Below are positions 43,595 through 53,616 of a stretch of 64,000 bases of DNA, in pieces. Numbering within the stretch: the stretch's first letter is position 1; each line of letters opens with the position of its first letter. Below the pieces are notes generated by a model. The model was given only the letters and a program-made list of their open reading frames with translations, was not told the DNA's origin and did not search any database. This DNA is from Marinomonas rhizomae (GTDB lineage: Bacteria > Pseudomonadota > Gammaproteobacteria > Pseudomonadales > Marinomonadaceae): the NCBI RefSeq assembly GCF_003315485.1, contig NZ_QNSE01000005.1, forward strand, positions 186,001 through 250,000. Reading direction: 5' to 3'. The position numbers and the translations under genes are program-made.

Positions 43595-45592
43595 ATGAGT
43601 CATAAAGACATTTCAACATTTACTATTTCGACCACGGCCCCAGAAGGATTCGAACATGAACCTGATGGCTCTCGCGATTATTGGCATCACCAAGCGTTAA
43701 ACACGCTACCACCTCACGATTTTATTGCACCTTATGCTCGTCATAAGACCTTGCCAACACCCGGCATTCAAAACCGTAAAGCCTGGATTGTTGGCAGTGG
43801 CATCGGCGGCCTTGCAGCGGCTTTTTACCTGCTTCGTGACGCTCACATGCCAGCTGAAAACATCACCATCTTAGAAGAAATGACGGTTGAAGGCGGTTCT
43901 ATGGATGGTGCCGGCAACCCTGAAGAAGGCTACATCATCCGTGGCGGTCGAGAGATGAATTGGAACTACGATACGTTGTGGGATTTATTTCAGGATGTAC
44001 CTGCAGCTGAGTTACCAGAAGGCTATTCCATTCTTGATGAATACCGCATTATTAATGACAACGATCCCAACTATTCCGAAGCACGCTTAATGCACAAATG
44101 TGGCGAATTATTAGACGCTAAAGATTTTGGTTTGAGTAAATCTCAGCAATGGGAATTGATCCGTTTGATGCTAAAACGTAAGGAAGAATTAGACGACATC
44201 AGTATCGAAGATTATTTTAGTGAGGGCTTTTTAAACACAAATTTTTGGTTTCTTTTCCGTTCCATGTTTGCCTTCAAAAATTGTCATAGTCTATTAGAAA
44301 CTAAACTTTATTTGCATCGCTTCCTCGACTCCATCGATGGCTTTGCCGATATGTCGGCGTTGGTTTTTCCTAAGTACAATCAATACGATACTTTTATTAA
44401 ACCACTGGCAGATATGTTACGCGACAAAGGGGTGATCTTTCAGTTTGGCACTCGAGTAGAAGACCTTGATATTTCCTTTTCTGGAGAGAGAAAAACCGTC
44501 ACAGGTATTCGTGCTGTTGTCACAAAAGATGGTGAGGAAGAAGCCAAACACATTAATGTTGGACTTGGCGATTTAGTCTTCACGCTAACAGGGTCGATGA
44601 CAGAACATACGGCTTATGGCGATATGGAGAACGTGCCAGAGCTCACTTGTGACAAGCATGACCCGGGGGATAATAGCGGTTGGACCTTATGGAAAAACCT
44701 TGCGAAGAAATCACCCGTATTCGGCAAACCAGAAAAATTCTACGGCAATGTAGATAAATCCATTTGGGAATCGGCCACGCTCACTTGCAAACCTTCACCC
44801 CTGATCGACAAACTGAAAACCTTGTCAGTAAATGACCCATACTCGGGCCGCTCTGTCACTGGCGGCATCATTACAATTACCGATTCCAACTGGCTATTAA
44901 GTATCACCTGTAATCGCCAACCTCATTTTCCAGATCAACCGGACGACACACTGGTTCTTTGGGTATATGGTTTATTGATGGATAAAGCAGGTAATCGTAT
45001 CCCTAAAACCATGGCGCAATGCACCGGCAAAGAAATCCTCACCGAGCTTTGTTATCACCTAAACATTGAAGATCAATTGGATGACATTGTTGCCAACACC
45101 AAAGTGCGTCTCGCGTTAATGCCCTACATTACAGCTCAGTTCATGACACGTGCTGCTGGAGATCGCCCTCATGCCGTGCCAGAAGGCTGTACAAACCTAG
45201 GCTTAATTGGGCAGTTCGTCGAAACTCGCAACGATATTATTTTCACTATGGAAGCATCCATCCGCACAGCTCGCATTGGTGTTTATAAGTTGCTAAACAT
45301 ACCCAAACAAGTACCCGATATTAGCCCGACTCAGTACGATATTCGTAACCTGATTAAAGGTGCCAGAGCACTCAACAGCGGCAAGCCATTTATGGGGGAA
45401 CGCCTGCTGCATCGATTGCTCGACAAAACCTATTTCGCACACATTTTACCGCCACTACCGGAGCCAGAGGAAAGCAAGCAATATCGATTTGAAGAAGAGA
45501 TGCATGACCTACTCGGTAAAGGCAGCACAGTGATGCATAAGTTTGGCGTCTGGCTTAACTCGCTTCGTGAAAGTCTATCCGATAAAAAATAA
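43595..45592 (+). CDS. ohyA: Oleate hydratase (FAD-dependent fatty-acid double-bond hydratase)
   Basis: I chose the ATG at 43595 (665 residues), with AAGGGAG 8 bases upstream, over an ATG 27 bases earlier. The FAD-binding signature [20 protein letters not shown] (about residues 50-68) and the region [17 protein letters not shown] identify the myosin-cross-reactive antigen/oleate hydratase family. The family adds water to the cis-9 double bond of unsaturated fatty acids such as oleate, giving 10-hydroxystearate. It has been linked to fatty-acid detoxification. No fatty-acid operon surrounds it. Confidence 0.95.
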   Translation: MSHKDISTFTISTTAPEGFEHEPDGSRDYWHHQALNTLPPHDFIAPYARHKTLPTPGIQNRKAWIVGSGIGGLAAAFYLLRDAHMPAENITILEEMTVEGGSMDGAGNPEEGYIIRGGREMNWNYDTLWDLFQDVPAAELPEGYSILDEYRIINDNDPNYSEARLMHKCGELLDAKDFGLSKSQQWELIRLMLKRKEELDDISIEDYFSEGFLNTNFWFLFRSMFAFKNCHSLLETKLYLHRFLDSIDGFADMSALVFPKYNQYDTFIKPLADMLRDKGVIFQFGTRVEDLDISFSGERKTVTGIRAVVTKDGEEEAKHINVGLGDLVFTLTGSMTEHTAYGDMENVPELTCDKHDPGDNSGWTLWKNLAKKSPVFGKPEKFYGNVDKSIWESATLTCKPSPLIDKLKTLSVNDPYSGRSVTGGIITITDSNWLLSITCNRQPHFPDQPDDTLVLWVYGLLMDKAGNRIPKTMAQCTGKEILTELCYHLNIEDQLDDIVANTKVRLALMPYITAQFMTRAAGDRPHAVPEGCTNLGLIGQFVETRNDIIFTMEASIRTARIGVYKLLNIPKQVPDISPTQYDIRNLIKGARALNSGKPFMGERLLHRLLDKTYFAHILPPLPEPEESKQYRFEEEMHDLLGKGSTVMHKFGVWLNSLRESLSDKK

Positions 45593-45796
45593 AACTTATT
45601 CAAATCAAATGGTTATTAAATAAAAAACTGGGGAGGATAATCTCGCTTAATATGTAAATTGTACTGTGATGCAAACATATTGGACTGATAGATAAGTTTT
45701 TTATTTGGTTACTTTTAAAGTAAAGAAGCAAACAAAAGTGTTCTTCAATATAACGCTGTACTAAACAGCACAAAAAAATAAAAGAGGGAGTTTGTT

Positions 45797-46807
45797 ATGA
45801 AAGCAGCTGTAGCCAGTAAGTTTGGTGCCATTCTAAACATTGAGGATGTTGTTAAACCCAAGATTGAACCACATCAAGTGCTCGTTAAAATTCATGCTTG
45901 CGGTGTGTGCCATACGGATTTACATGCTTGCCATGGAGATTGGCCCGTTAAACCGTCACTTCCCTTTATCCCAGGTCACGAAGGCGTTGGCGAAATAGTT
46001 GAAGTCGGCAGCGCAGTTAAGCATTTAGCCCTAGGTGACCGAGTCGGTATTCCTTGGCTGTACAGTGCCTGCGGACATTGCGAATATTGTTTAACCGGTA
46101 ACGAAAACTTATGTCTTACACAGCAAAACGCAGGGTACTCTGTCGATGGTGGTTACGCTGAGTATTGCGCCGCTCACGCAGAATATGTCGTTAAAGTTCC
46201 AGAAGGTTTAGGTTACGTTGAAGCGGCCCCCTTATTTTGTGCTGGTGTCACCACTTATAAAGCACTCAAGGTTTCTGGGGCAAAACCTGGTGATTGGGTG
46301 GCTCTATTTGGTGTTGGCGGTCTAGGTCATTTGGCTGTTCAATACGCCGTTGCTATGGGATTTCGAGTCGTCACTGTCGATACAGGCGCAGCGAAACGTG
46401 AGTTGTCGATGTCACTCGGTGCCGAATACTTCTTTGATTTCAAGACCGACGATGTCGTTAAAGAAATTCTAGACACAACATCAGGTGTTCATGCCACCGT
46501 GTGTACTGCCGTTAGCAAAGCAGGCTTCAGACAGAGCTATGACGTGATTCGCCGTGGCGGTAAATGTGTCTTAGTTGGTTTACCACCAGAAGACATGCCT
46601 CTTCCTATTTTCAATACAGTACTAAACGGTGTCAGCGTCATTGGCTCCATCGTTGGTACTCGTAAAGATCTGGAAGAGTGCTTAGAATTTGCCGCACGCG
46701 GCAAGGTAAAAGCGATTATTGCTGAAAAGTCCCTAGACGATATCAATGAAATATTCGCCGATATGGAAAAAGGCGAGATTACTGGCCGCATTGTGATGTC
46801 TTTGTAA
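45797..46807 (+). CDS. adhP: Zinc-dependent alcohol dehydrogenase (AdhP type)
   Basis: The 336-residue MDR dehydrogenase has the catalytic zinc ligands in [16 protein letters not shown] and [14 protein letters not shown]. The structural zinc site lies in [15 protein letters not shown], four cysteines about residues 92-106. The nucleotide site [13 protein letters not shown] (about 172-184) is followed by an acidic VVTVDTG, indicating NAD preference. The family oxidises ethanol and other primary alcohols or reduces aldehydes. GAGGGAG lies upstream of the ATG, and a terminator follows. Confidence 0.94.
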   Translation: MKAAVASKFGAILNIEDVVKPKIEPHQVLVKIHACGVCHTDLHACHGDWPVKPSLPFIPGHEGVGEIVEVGSAVKHLALGDRVGIPWLYSACGHCEYCLTGNENLCLTQQNAGYSVDGGYAEYCAAHAEYVVKVPEGLGYVEAAPLFCAGVTTYKALKVSGAKPGDWVALFGVGGLGHLAVQYAVAMGFRVVTVDTGAAKRELSMSLGAEYFFDFKTDDVVKEILDTTSGVHATVCTAVSKAGFRQSYDVIRRGGKCVLVGLPPEDMPLPIFNTVLNGVSVIGSIVGTRKDLEECLEFAARGKVKAIIAEKSLDDINEIFADMEKGEITGRIVMSL

Positions 46808-46840
46808 CTTCTCACCTTTTAATTGTTTTTAAAAACAATG

Positions 46841-46868
46841 AAGCCAACCACCAAGGGTTGGCTTTTTA
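46841..46868 (+). terminator. Rho-independent terminator after adhP
   Basis: Arms AAGCCAACC (46841-46849) / GGTTGGCTT (46856-46864) followed by a T-rich run. It lies between adhP and the convergent Lrp-family gene. Confidence 0.88.
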
Positions 46869-46897
46869 TTAACTGCACCTTTCTTGAAATACAATAG

Positions 46898-47359
46898 TTA
46901 AACTGGCAGCCGCGTCGAGGCTTTCAATTCACGCAAAGAAATATTCGAAGCAATCGCAGACACACCGGGCAATTTTCTAAGCACTTGGTCTACAAAACGA
47001 CTGTAATCATCTAAGTCTTTGGCGACCACTTGCAACAAAAAATCCGCCGCTCCTGTGGTATTATGGCAAGACAGCACATTGTCGCAACGTTGGATCATTT
47101 CTTCGAAAGTTTGCGTTGTTTCTGCATCGTGTTGATTACAAGTCAATTGCACAAACGCCATCACCCCAAAACCTAATTTACGACGATCAAGATTTGCTTG
47201 ATAGTCGGTTATAATGCCCTCTTCTTCTAGGCGTTTTAATCGACGCCAACATGGTGTTTCACTCAACGAAAGCTCACTGGCTAATTTCGCGTTAGTTAAT
47301 TTACCATCTTGCTGCATACGCCGAACAATATCAGTGTCTACCTTATCCAAAGCCGCCAT
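46898..47359 (-). CDS. Lrp/AsnC-family transcriptional regulator
   Basis: The 153-residue regulator has an N-terminal helix-turn-helix (LDKVDTDIVRRMQQDGKLTN, then LASELSLSETPCWRRLKRLE) and a RAM ligand-binding domain (GVMAFVQLTC, HNTTGAADFLLQVVAKD, with VLRKLPGVSAIASNISLREL at the end). Such proteins sense amino acids or related small molecules. It is divergent from the alcohol dehydrogenase gene at 47500, with 140 bases between the starts, so that gene is a likely target. The target is inferred from position only. Confidence 0.92.
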   Translation of the reverse strand: MAALDKVDTDIVRRMQQDGKLTNAKLASELSLSETPCWRRLKRLEEEGIITDYQANLDRRKLGFGVMAFVQLTCNQHDAETTQTFEEMIQRCDNVLSCHNTTGAADFLLQVVAKDLDDYSRFVDQVLRKLPGVSAIASNISLRELKASTRLPV

Positions 47360-47499
47360 TGAAAGATTCCCCTCTAATTAACCTTATATCTGAAATAGTA
47401 TTTCTTAAGTTCTCTAATACACAAGGAAAAGAGCAAGGTAATTTCTAGTGTATTAAGTAGTCTATTAAGCTGACGTATTGAGCCCCAAAGGAGAAAACC

Positions 47500-48540
47500 A
47501 TGAAAGCAGTTGTCTACGAAAGCTTTTCGGCCACACCCAAAATTATGAATGTCGAAGATCCAACACCAGAAAATCATGGTGTGGTGATCAAAGTTGAAGC
47601 CACTGGTGTTTGCCGAAGTGATTGGCACGGTTGGATGAGGCACGATCCAGACATTGTGCTGCCACACGTTCCCGGTCACGAATTTGCCGGTATTATTGAA
47701 GCCGTTGGTAAAAACGTACAAGGCTTTAAGGTCGGTGACCGAGTCACAGTGCCTTTTGTTAGCGGCTGTGGTTCTTGTCCGGAATGTCACGGTGGGAATC
47801 ACCAAGTTTGCGGCAATCAAACTCAGCCAGGCTTTACCCATTGGGGCTCTTTCGCTGAATACGTATCCATCCACCATGCGGATGTGAACCTAGTCACTTT
47901 GCCAGAGACCATCGACTTCACCACAGCAGCTAGCCTTGGCTGCCGCTTTGTCACCTCGTTTAGAGCCGTCGTTGATCAAGGTAAAGTCAGCGCTGGTCAA
48001 TGGGTTGCTGTGCATGGCTGTGGCGGAGTAGGACTGTCTGCCATCATGATTGCTAACAGCATTGGCGCCAACGTCATTGCCGTAGACGTAACAGACGATA
48101 AACTTGAGCTCGCAAAAGCCTTAGGCGCCTACGCTACAATTAACGCCACCAATGTAGCAGACGTTGCAGAAGCGATTAAAGAGATCACTCGCGGCGGAGC
48201 CCATGTGTCAATCGATGCTCTTGGCCATCCAACAACCTGCATCAACTCTATTAAGAGCTTGAAAAAGCTTGGCAAGCACGTGCAAGTTGGTTTGTTGTTA
48301 GCAGAACAAGCAACACCGCCGATTCCGATGAATTTAGTCATCGCGCATGAACTCGAAATAATCGGCAGCCATGGCATGCAAGCGTTTCGTTACGACGCTA
48401 TGCTAGCGATGATCAAATCAGGCAAACTCAGTCCAGAGAAACTGCTTGGCCAGACCATTAGCTTAGAAGAATCCATTGCGACACTAACTAATATGGACAA
48501 GATTAACCCTCCAGGTGTGACTATCGTCACTCATTTCTAA
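47500..48540 (+). CDS. Zinc-dependent alcohol dehydrogenase-family protein
   Basis: The 346-residue MDR enzyme has the catalytic zinc region [17 protein letters not shown], then [17 protein letters not shown]. The structural zinc site [15 protein letters not shown] (four Cys) and the nucleotide site [20 protein letters not shown] are present. Its closest known families act on alcohols, aldehydes or sugar alcohols; substrate cannot be fixed. AAAGGAG lies upstream of the ATG. It faces away from the Lrp-type regulator gene, a common regulator-target pair. It is distinct in sequence from AdhP upstream. Confidence 0.92.
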   Translation: MKAVVYESFSATPKIMNVEDPTPENHGVVIKVEATGVCRSDWHGWMRHDPDIVLPHVPGHEFAGIIEAVGKNVQGFKVGDRVTVPFVSGCGSCPECHGGNHQVCGNQTQPGFTHWGSFAEYVSIHHADVNLVTLPETIDFTTAASLGCRFVTSFRAVVDQGKVSAGQWVAVHGCGGVGLSAIMIANSIGANVIAVDVTDDKLELAKALGAYATINATNVADVAEAIKEITRGGAHVSIDALGHPTTCINSIKSLKKLGKHVQVGLLLAEQATPPIPMNLVIAHELEIIGSHGMQAFRYDAMLAMIKSGKLSPEKLLGQTISLEESIATLTNMDKINPPGVTIVTHF

Positions 48541-48719
48541 GCTCTATTTCATGCGATAAAGAAAGAGTGCTTGCCTCGAAAAGTGAGCGCTCCCATTTAA
48601 TCGAATAGAGTTTCATGGCGCTAAAGGTGTAAACCCCGTCAATTAGATTAGAATAGGCATTCAGACGCACAACTCTACAACAAAAAAAGCAGGTTGAACT
48701 TTCACCGAGCGGAGTCGGA

Positions 48720-50141
48720 ATGCCATTAAAAAAACTAGAAAAGCTGACACAGGCGGCCAATACCTACAAAACCATTTTAAATGCGATGGAAGAGTGGGTG
48801 GTCATTGTTGATCATCAGGCGAAAATCTTTTTTATTAATCGACCTTACGCGCGTTTTCTTGGTGTAAAAGCCGAAGATGTCATGGGGAAAAAAGTTACCG
48901 ATGTGATTGAAAATACGCGCATGCACATCACAGTACAAACCGGTCAGGCAGAGCGTTTATCCTTCCAAAAAATTTTAGGCAGCAATATGATTGCCAACCG
49001 CTTTCCCATCATTGAGCAAGGTGAAGTCATTGGCGCAGTTGGCACCGTTATCTTCCACGACACGCACGAATGGAAACAGATCAACAGTCACATCAAAGCC
49101 CTCTTAGCCGAACACGATTTCCACCGTCAAAAAAGTCTCACTGCCGACAAGGTCGAAACCGGAGCCAACTTCCACCTTAACGACATCATCGGTGACAGTC
49201 AGGTGATGAAGTCCCTCAGCTCTAAAGTCACCCAAGTGGCATCTGGCGACGTGACGGTGTTAATTCGCGGCGAATCCGGCACCGGTAAAGAATTGTACGC
49301 GCACGCCATTCACCAGCTCTCGGATCGCGCTGAGTTTCCTTTTATCAAAGTCAATTGCGCGGCCATTCCCGAAAACTTGCTCGAAAGTGAATTGTTTGGC
49401 TACGAAGAAGGCGCATTTACTGGTGCAAAAAAAGGTGGCAAAGCCGGTAAATTTCAACTCGCCAACGGCGGCACTTTATTTCTCGATGAAATCGGTGATT
49501 TACCGCTATTAATGCAAGCCAAATTATTACGCGTATTACAAGACCGCGAGGTCGAATCTGTTGGCGGCACGCGCTCTACACCACTCAATATCCGACTCAT
49601 TACTGCCACACATAGACCATTAGAAAGCTTAATTGAAAGCGGCGACTTCCGAGAAGACCTATATTACCGAATCAACGTCGTTGCCATCGATTTACCGCCG
49701 CTAAGAGAACGTCGTGACGACATCGCCAAACTGGCGGATTTCTTCCTGCAGAAGCTATCCCGAAGAACAGGACGCCGCGCCCCAAAACTGACCGTGCAAG
49801 CCTTAACCGCCATGCTGGCGTACAACTGGCCGGGCAATATTCGCGAATTAGAAAACGTCATGGAAGCCGCGTTTTATACCAGCCACGATCGTAAGATCCC
49901 ATTGTCTCTTTTGCCACCTCAACTCGCACAAAATGGGACATCCATTCAAGAAAACGCCATACAGCCAAACTTGGCTCAACCGAACGCCAGTAGCTTAAAA
50001 GAACAGCTAAATCAGGTTGAACGCAACATCATAAAAACCGTACTCATCGAGTGTGGAGACAACAGGACAAAAGTCGCCAAACAACTTGGCATTAGCAAAT
50101 CCACTCTGTACGAAAAGCTCGATAAACATGGCATCAGTTGA
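48720..50141 (+). CDS. Sigma-54-dependent activator with PAS sensor
   Basis: The 473-residue protein has an N-terminal PAS domain (about residues 10-120; AMEEWVVIVDHQAKIFFINRP), a central AAA+ domain and a C-terminal Fis helix-turn-helix. Walker A is GESGTGKE, the sigma-54 contact loop is GAFTGAKKGG and the Walker B region is GGTLFLDEIGDLP. The DNA-binding end reads GDNRTKVAKQLGISKSTLYE. It should activate transcription from -24/-12 promoters in response to a cytoplasmic or redox cue. Two palindromes and a -24/-12 site lie between it and dctP, so the TRAP operon is its obvious target. Confidence 0.95.
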   Translation: MPLKKLEKLTQAANTYKTILNAMEEWVVIVDHQAKIFFINRPYARFLGVKAEDVMGKKVTDVIENTRMHITVQTGQAERLSFQKILGSNMIANRFPIIEQGEVIGAVGTVIFHDTHEWKQINSHIKALLAEHDFHRQKSLTADKVETGANFHLNDIIGDSQVMKSLSSKVTQVASGDVTVLIRGESGTGKELYAHAIHQLSDRAEFPFIKVNCAAIPENLLESELFGYEEGAFTGAKKGGKAGKFQLANGGTLFLDEIGDLPLLMQAKLLRVLQDREVESVGGTRSTPLNIRLITATHRPLESLIESGDFREDLYYRINVVAIDLPPLRERRDDIAKLADFFLQKLSRRTGRRAPKLTVQALTAMLAYNWPGNIRELENVMEAAFYTSHDRKIPLSLLPPQLAQNGTSIQENAIQPNLAQPNASSLKEQLNQVERNIIKTVLIECGDNRTKVAKQLGISKSTLYEKLDKHGIS

Positions 50142-50180
50142 TCGCTGCTGCCTAAAGCTCATAAAAAACAATCAAAACTA

Positions 50181-50268
50181 TCCGATTATTCGGACTAAGT
50201 CTTATTTATCGGACGGTTTCTTGCGTTTAAAAGAGCATTCTGGCGAATTATTCGTCCGATTTTTCGGA
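50181..50268. promoter_or_regulatory. Two upstream activator palindromes (UAS)
   Basis: TCCGATTATTCGGA (50181-50194) and TCCGATTTTTCGGA (50255-50268) share the pattern TCCGA-N4-TCGGA, 74 bases centre to centre (about seven helical turns). A half site TCGGA lies at 50209-50213. They stand upstream of the sigma-54 promoter, the typical place for activator binding. Confidence 0.8.
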
Positions 50269-50342
50269 ATATGGTTGTCGTAATTTTGAAAGACTGTGTC
50301 ATGAAATATCTAAGCAATTGAAAATAAAGGTTTTTTAATTTA

Positions 50343-50358
50343 TGGCACCTTTCTTGAT
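50343..50358 (+). promoter_or_regulatory. Sigma-54 promoter of the TRAP operon
   Basis: TGGCAC-CTTTC-TTGAT: the -24 GG and -12 G are 10 bases apart, matching the consensus apart from A in place of C at the final -12 position. It lies about 100 bases upstream of dctP and 75 bases past the second activator palindrome. Confidence 0.78.
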
Positions 50359-50458
50359 TTAGCTAGTCCCAGCACCACAGCACGCCATGCTTTGTCAGGA
50401 ACACACAGCGCTATGGCTTGTAACCGCACACACAATAAAAATAATAGGATTAAAAACA

Positions 50459-51517
50459 ATGAAAAATGCTTTGATAACAGCAACTTGTTTAACTACATTG
50501 AGCTTCGCGATGCCGTCTTACGCCGACTTCGATAAAGTCCGTTGGCAAGTCCCTATGGCATTCTCTTCGTCCTTAACAGCATTGGGTGATGCCATGCCAG
50601 AAGTATCCAAAATGTTGAGCGAATCCAGTGGCAAAAAAGTAAACCTACAAGTGTTTGAACCAGGTACCCTGATTCCACCACTGAGTATTTTTGACAATGT
50701 CAGTGCTGGCAACGTGTCTGCAGGGTATTCATGGATGGGCTACGAATGGGGACAAATCCCTGCTGCGGCGCTGTTTGGCGCGACGCCATTCGGTCTTGAA
50801 TCCAACGAATTTACCGCATGGATGTATTATCACGACGGCGACAAAATGCTCAAAGAGCTGTTCAAGCCTTACGACGTCTACCCTATTTTGTGTGGCACAA
50901 TCAGCCCAGAAGCCGCAGGCTGGTTCCGCAAAGAAATCAACTCCGTTGAAGATTTAAACGGTCTTAAGTTCCGCGCAGCGGGCCTTGGCGGTGAAATTAT
51001 GTCTGAATTCGGCATGTCGATTAACGTCTTCCCGGGTGGCGAACTCTACCAAGCTCTCGAAACTGGCGTGCTCGATGGCACCGAGTTTTCGATCCCAACC
51101 GTGGATGAGCAACTTGGCTTCTATCAAGTCGCTAAACATTATTACTTACCGGGCTGGCACCAACCGTCCACGAACCAATTCCTCTACATCAACTTGAATG
51201 ATTGGAACAAGCTAAACAAGCAAACTCAATCCTTAATCGAAAATACCTGTGTGGCCGCCAATACCATGTCTTTGGCGAAATCCGAAGCGTTACAAGGCGG
51301 AGTATTAGAGAAGTTCAAGGAAAAAGGTGTTCAGCTTCACCAGTATTCTCCCGAGATTCTAAGCGCGTTTGAAAAAGCCACTGACAAGGTTATGGCTCGT
51401 CATTCAGCTGAAAATCCAGAGTTCGCGAAGATTTATTCTTCAATGAAGGCCTTCCAAAAAGAACACAGCACTTGGAAAAAGTTCGGGTATTTGCCACGTG
51501 ATTGGGGCACAAAATAA
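50459..51517 (+). CDS. TRAP transporter substrate-binding protein (DctP/TakP-like)
   Basis: I chose the ATG at 50459 (352 residues), with AGGA about 10 bases upstream; a TTG-type or upstream ATG start would add a non-signal extension. A signal peptide ends at AMPSYA. The DctP pattern is clear: FRAAGLGGEIMSEFGMSINV (the arginine that binds a carboxylate) and PGGELYQALETGVLDGTEF. A YYLPGWHQPSTNQF segment resembles the TakP-type group for 2-oxo or hydroxy acids. It delivers the substrate to the DctQM permease encoded next. With the 3-hydroxybutyrate dehydrogenase downstream, 3-hydroxybutyrate is a plausible substrate, but only by inference. Confidence 0.92.
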   Translation: MKNALITATCLTTLSFAMPSYADFDKVRWQVPMAFSSSLTALGDAMPEVSKMLSESSGKKVNLQVFEPGTLIPPLSIFDNVSAGNVSAGYSWMGYEWGQIPAAALFGATPFGLESNEFTAWMYYHDGDKMLKELFKPYDVYPILCGTISPEAAGWFRKEINSVEDLNGLKFRAAGLGGEIMSEFGMSINVFPGGELYQALETGVLDGTEFSIPTVDEQLGFYQVAKHYYLPGWHQPSTNQFLYINLNDWNKLNKQTQSLIENTCVAANTMSLAKSEALQGGVLEKFKEKGVQLHQYSPEILSAFEKATDKVMARHSAENPEFAKIYSSMKAFQKEHSTWKKFGYLPRDWGTK

Positions 51518-51542
51518 CTCTATTTGAACCCTATTAGAGTGA

Positions 51543-51570
51543 GTCGGCATCATACGATGCCGACGTTTTT
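51543..51570 (+). terminator. Intra-operon hairpin between dctP and dctQ
   Basis: Perfect stem GTCGGCATC (51543-51551) / GATGCCGAC (51556-51564), loop ATAC, followed by GTTTTT. It has terminator form but lies within the TRAP operon, so it probably attenuates dctQM or protects dctP mRNA. Confidence 0.85.
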
Positions 51571-51608
51571 CACTGGATGTACACCATCCGGAATCAAAGG
51601 AGAGGCAA

Positions 51609-52208
51609 ATGTCCGATCAATCAACTGAATTGAATTTGGCTGAAATCGAGGCGAGGTTATCGCATTCCAATATCGCCGCATTACCACACACCAAGGTGTC
51701 GCTATTTTTGGAGTCTTGCATTGAGAAAATGGGGCAGTTCGTGTCTTGGATTTGGCTACTTCTCATGCTCTTAATCGTTGGTAATGCGTTAATGCGCTAT
51801 TTTTTCAACACCACATTTGTTGCGCTGGAAGAATTGCAATGGCACCTGTACGCCGTGGGCTTCATGCTGGGGCTGTCTTATTGTTTTATCCACGATGGCC
51901 ACGTCCGAGTGGATGCGTTGGCCGAACATTGGTCCATGAAACGACGTGTTTGGATCGAAGTCTTCGGCATTAGTCTATTACTGTTACCTTTTTGTTTTGT
52001 GATGTTTAACTATGCCCTTCCCTTCGTTGAACGCTCCTATCGCCTTAATGAAGTTTCGCCGTCTTTTGATGGCTTACCCATGCGCTGGGTGCTTAAGTCA
52101 TTCATTTTAATTGCACTGGCGTTATTAATCATGGCAGCCGTTTCTCGCTGGCTCCGCTGTGTTGCCTTTCTAAACGGCGCGTTAACCAGTCGCCCTTCAA
52201 ACGACTAG
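51609..52208 (+). CDS. TRAP transporter small permease subunit
   Basis: The 199-residue protein has a polar N-terminal region (about 40 residues) and four membrane helices, the DctQ layout. It contains FVSWIWLLLMLLIVGNALMR, the conserved ALEELQWHLYAVGFMLGLSY (about residues 76-95) and HVRVDALAEHW. It partners the large permease for Na+-driven import of organic acids. It is translated from AGGAGAG upstream, 92 bases after dctP, with the hairpin between them, and is followed by dctM after 16 bases. Confidence 0.93.
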   Translation: MSDQSTELNLAEIEARLSHSNIAALPHTKVSLFLESCIEKMGQFVSWIWLLLMLLIVGNALMRYFFNTTFVALEELQWHLYAVGFMLGLSYCFIHDGHVRVDALAEHWSMKRRVWIEVFGISLLLLPFCFVMFNYALPFVERSYRLNEVSPSFDGLPMRWVLKSFILIALALLIMAAVSRWLRCVAFLNGALTSRPSND

Positions 52209-52224
52209 TCATTAGGGGAAGTTT

Positions 52225-53586
52225 GTGTTCGAAACATACGAGTTATTAGTTATTGCCATGCTTGGCAGTTTCATTTTATTGATTTTTTCTGGCTTTCCCG
52301 TCGCGTGGATATTGGCGGGATTGGCGATTATTTTCAGTGTCATTGGTGTAACGACATCACAGTATTTGGACTGGGACACCTATTATATGAATGATTGGCG
52401 CATTTACGGCACCATCATCCAACGCATTTTTGCTCAAATGAGCAACTGGGTGCTCGTGGCCTTGCCGATGTTTATTTTCATGGGATTAATGCTGGAACGT
52501 TCTGGCGTGGCCGAACGTCTGATGGTCAATTTTGTAAACCTGTTCGGCCGTTTCCGTGGTGGACTCGGTGTGGCAGTGATCTTGATCGGTATTTTATTTG
52601 CCGCTTCAACTGGCATTGTCGGTGCGTCTGTCGTGTTGTTGGCCATGTTGTCTATGCCTGTGATGCTAGAACAAAAGTACTCGCCTTCATTTGCCAGCGG
52701 CATTGTCGCCTCTTCAGGCACCTTAGGGATTTTGATTCCACCCAGCATCATGCTGATTATCATGGCCGATCAGCTGTCTTTATCTGTCGGTAACTTGTTC
52801 ATGGGCGCGCTGATTCCCGGCTTGTTGCTTGGCGGTCTTTATATTACCTACGTCATTCTGTCGGCTATTTTTAATCCGAAAGTCTGCCAACCACCACAGA
52901 ATTTACCCCCCGTTACCATGGCGTTAATTTGGGACACGCTGAAAGCGATCTTCCCGCCGCTGGCGTTAATTTTGTCGGTTTTGGGCTCTATTTTCATGGG
53001 TATTGTATCGCCAACTGAAGCTGCGGGTGTAGGGGCATTTGGTGCGACCTTGTTGGCCATCATTAACAAACGCTTCAACATGAAAATGCTCGCTGAAGTG
53101 TGCCGAAAAACCACCATCACCACGTCGTTTGTGTTCGGCATCTTTTTAGGTGCAACAGCCTTTGCTGTGGTGCTCAGAACCCTGGGCGGTGATGAGTTCA
53201 TTAGTGACTTATTGCAAAGTATTCCTCTGTCGCCTACGGGCATCATTGTGGTGATTTTGTTAATCGCCTTTGTCGCAGGTTTCTTTTTGGATTGGCTGGA
53301 AATCAGTTTGATTTTGCTTCCTTTGGTTGGACCGGTTGTGGTTGCGTTGGATTTCAATTTGGTGTGGTTTGTAGTGCTTTTTGCTTTGGCGCTACAAACC
53401 TCTTTTTTGACGCCTCCTGTCGGCTTCTCACTCTTTTATTTAAAAGGTGTCGCGCCGCCAAGCGTCACCACACTGCACATTTACAAAGGCATCATACCTT
53501 TCGTTTTGTTGCAGTTACTGGCGGTATGTCTGGTTTTCATTTTTCCAGATCTTGTACTTTGGTTGCCAAAAGCTATTTACGGCTAA
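52225..53586 (+). CDS. TRAP transporter large permease subunit
   Basis: The 453-residue protein starts at GTG, with AGGGGAAG upstream, and has about 12 membrane helices in the DctM pattern. It shows VALPMFIFMGLMLERSGVAE (about residues 78-97), RGGLGVAVILIGILFAASTG, SGTLGILIPPSIMLIIMADQ and the C-terminal FVAGFFLDWLEISLILLPLV. It is the ion-driven carrier for the substrate captured by the DctP protein. It ends 30 bases before the dehydrogenase gene, so dctPQM and the dehydrogenase form one unit. Confidence 0.95.
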   Translation: MFETYELLVIAMLGSFILLIFSGFPVAWILAGLAIIFSVIGVTTSQYLDWDTYYMNDWRIYGTIIQRIFAQMSNWVLVALPMFIFMGLMLERSGVAERLMVNFVNLFGRFRGGLGVAVILIGILFAASTGIVGASVVLLAMLSMPVMLEQKYSPSFASGIVASSGTLGILIPPSIMLIIMADQLSLSVGNLFMGALIPGLLLGGLYITYVILSAIFNPKVCQPPQNLPPVTMALIWDTLKAIFPPLALILSVLGSIFMGIVSPTEAAGVGAFGATLLAIINKRFNMKMLAEVCRKTTITTSFVFGIFLGATAFAVVLRTLGGDEFISDLLQSIPLSPTGIIVVILLIAFVAGFFLDWLEISLILLPLVGPVVVALDFNLVWFVVLFALALQTSFLTPPVGFSLFYLKGVAPPSVTTLHIYKGIIPFVLLQLLAVCLVFIFPDLVLWLPKAIYG

Positions 53587-53616
53587 CTCTTTTGATTACC
53601 CGTTTGGAGAATGATC

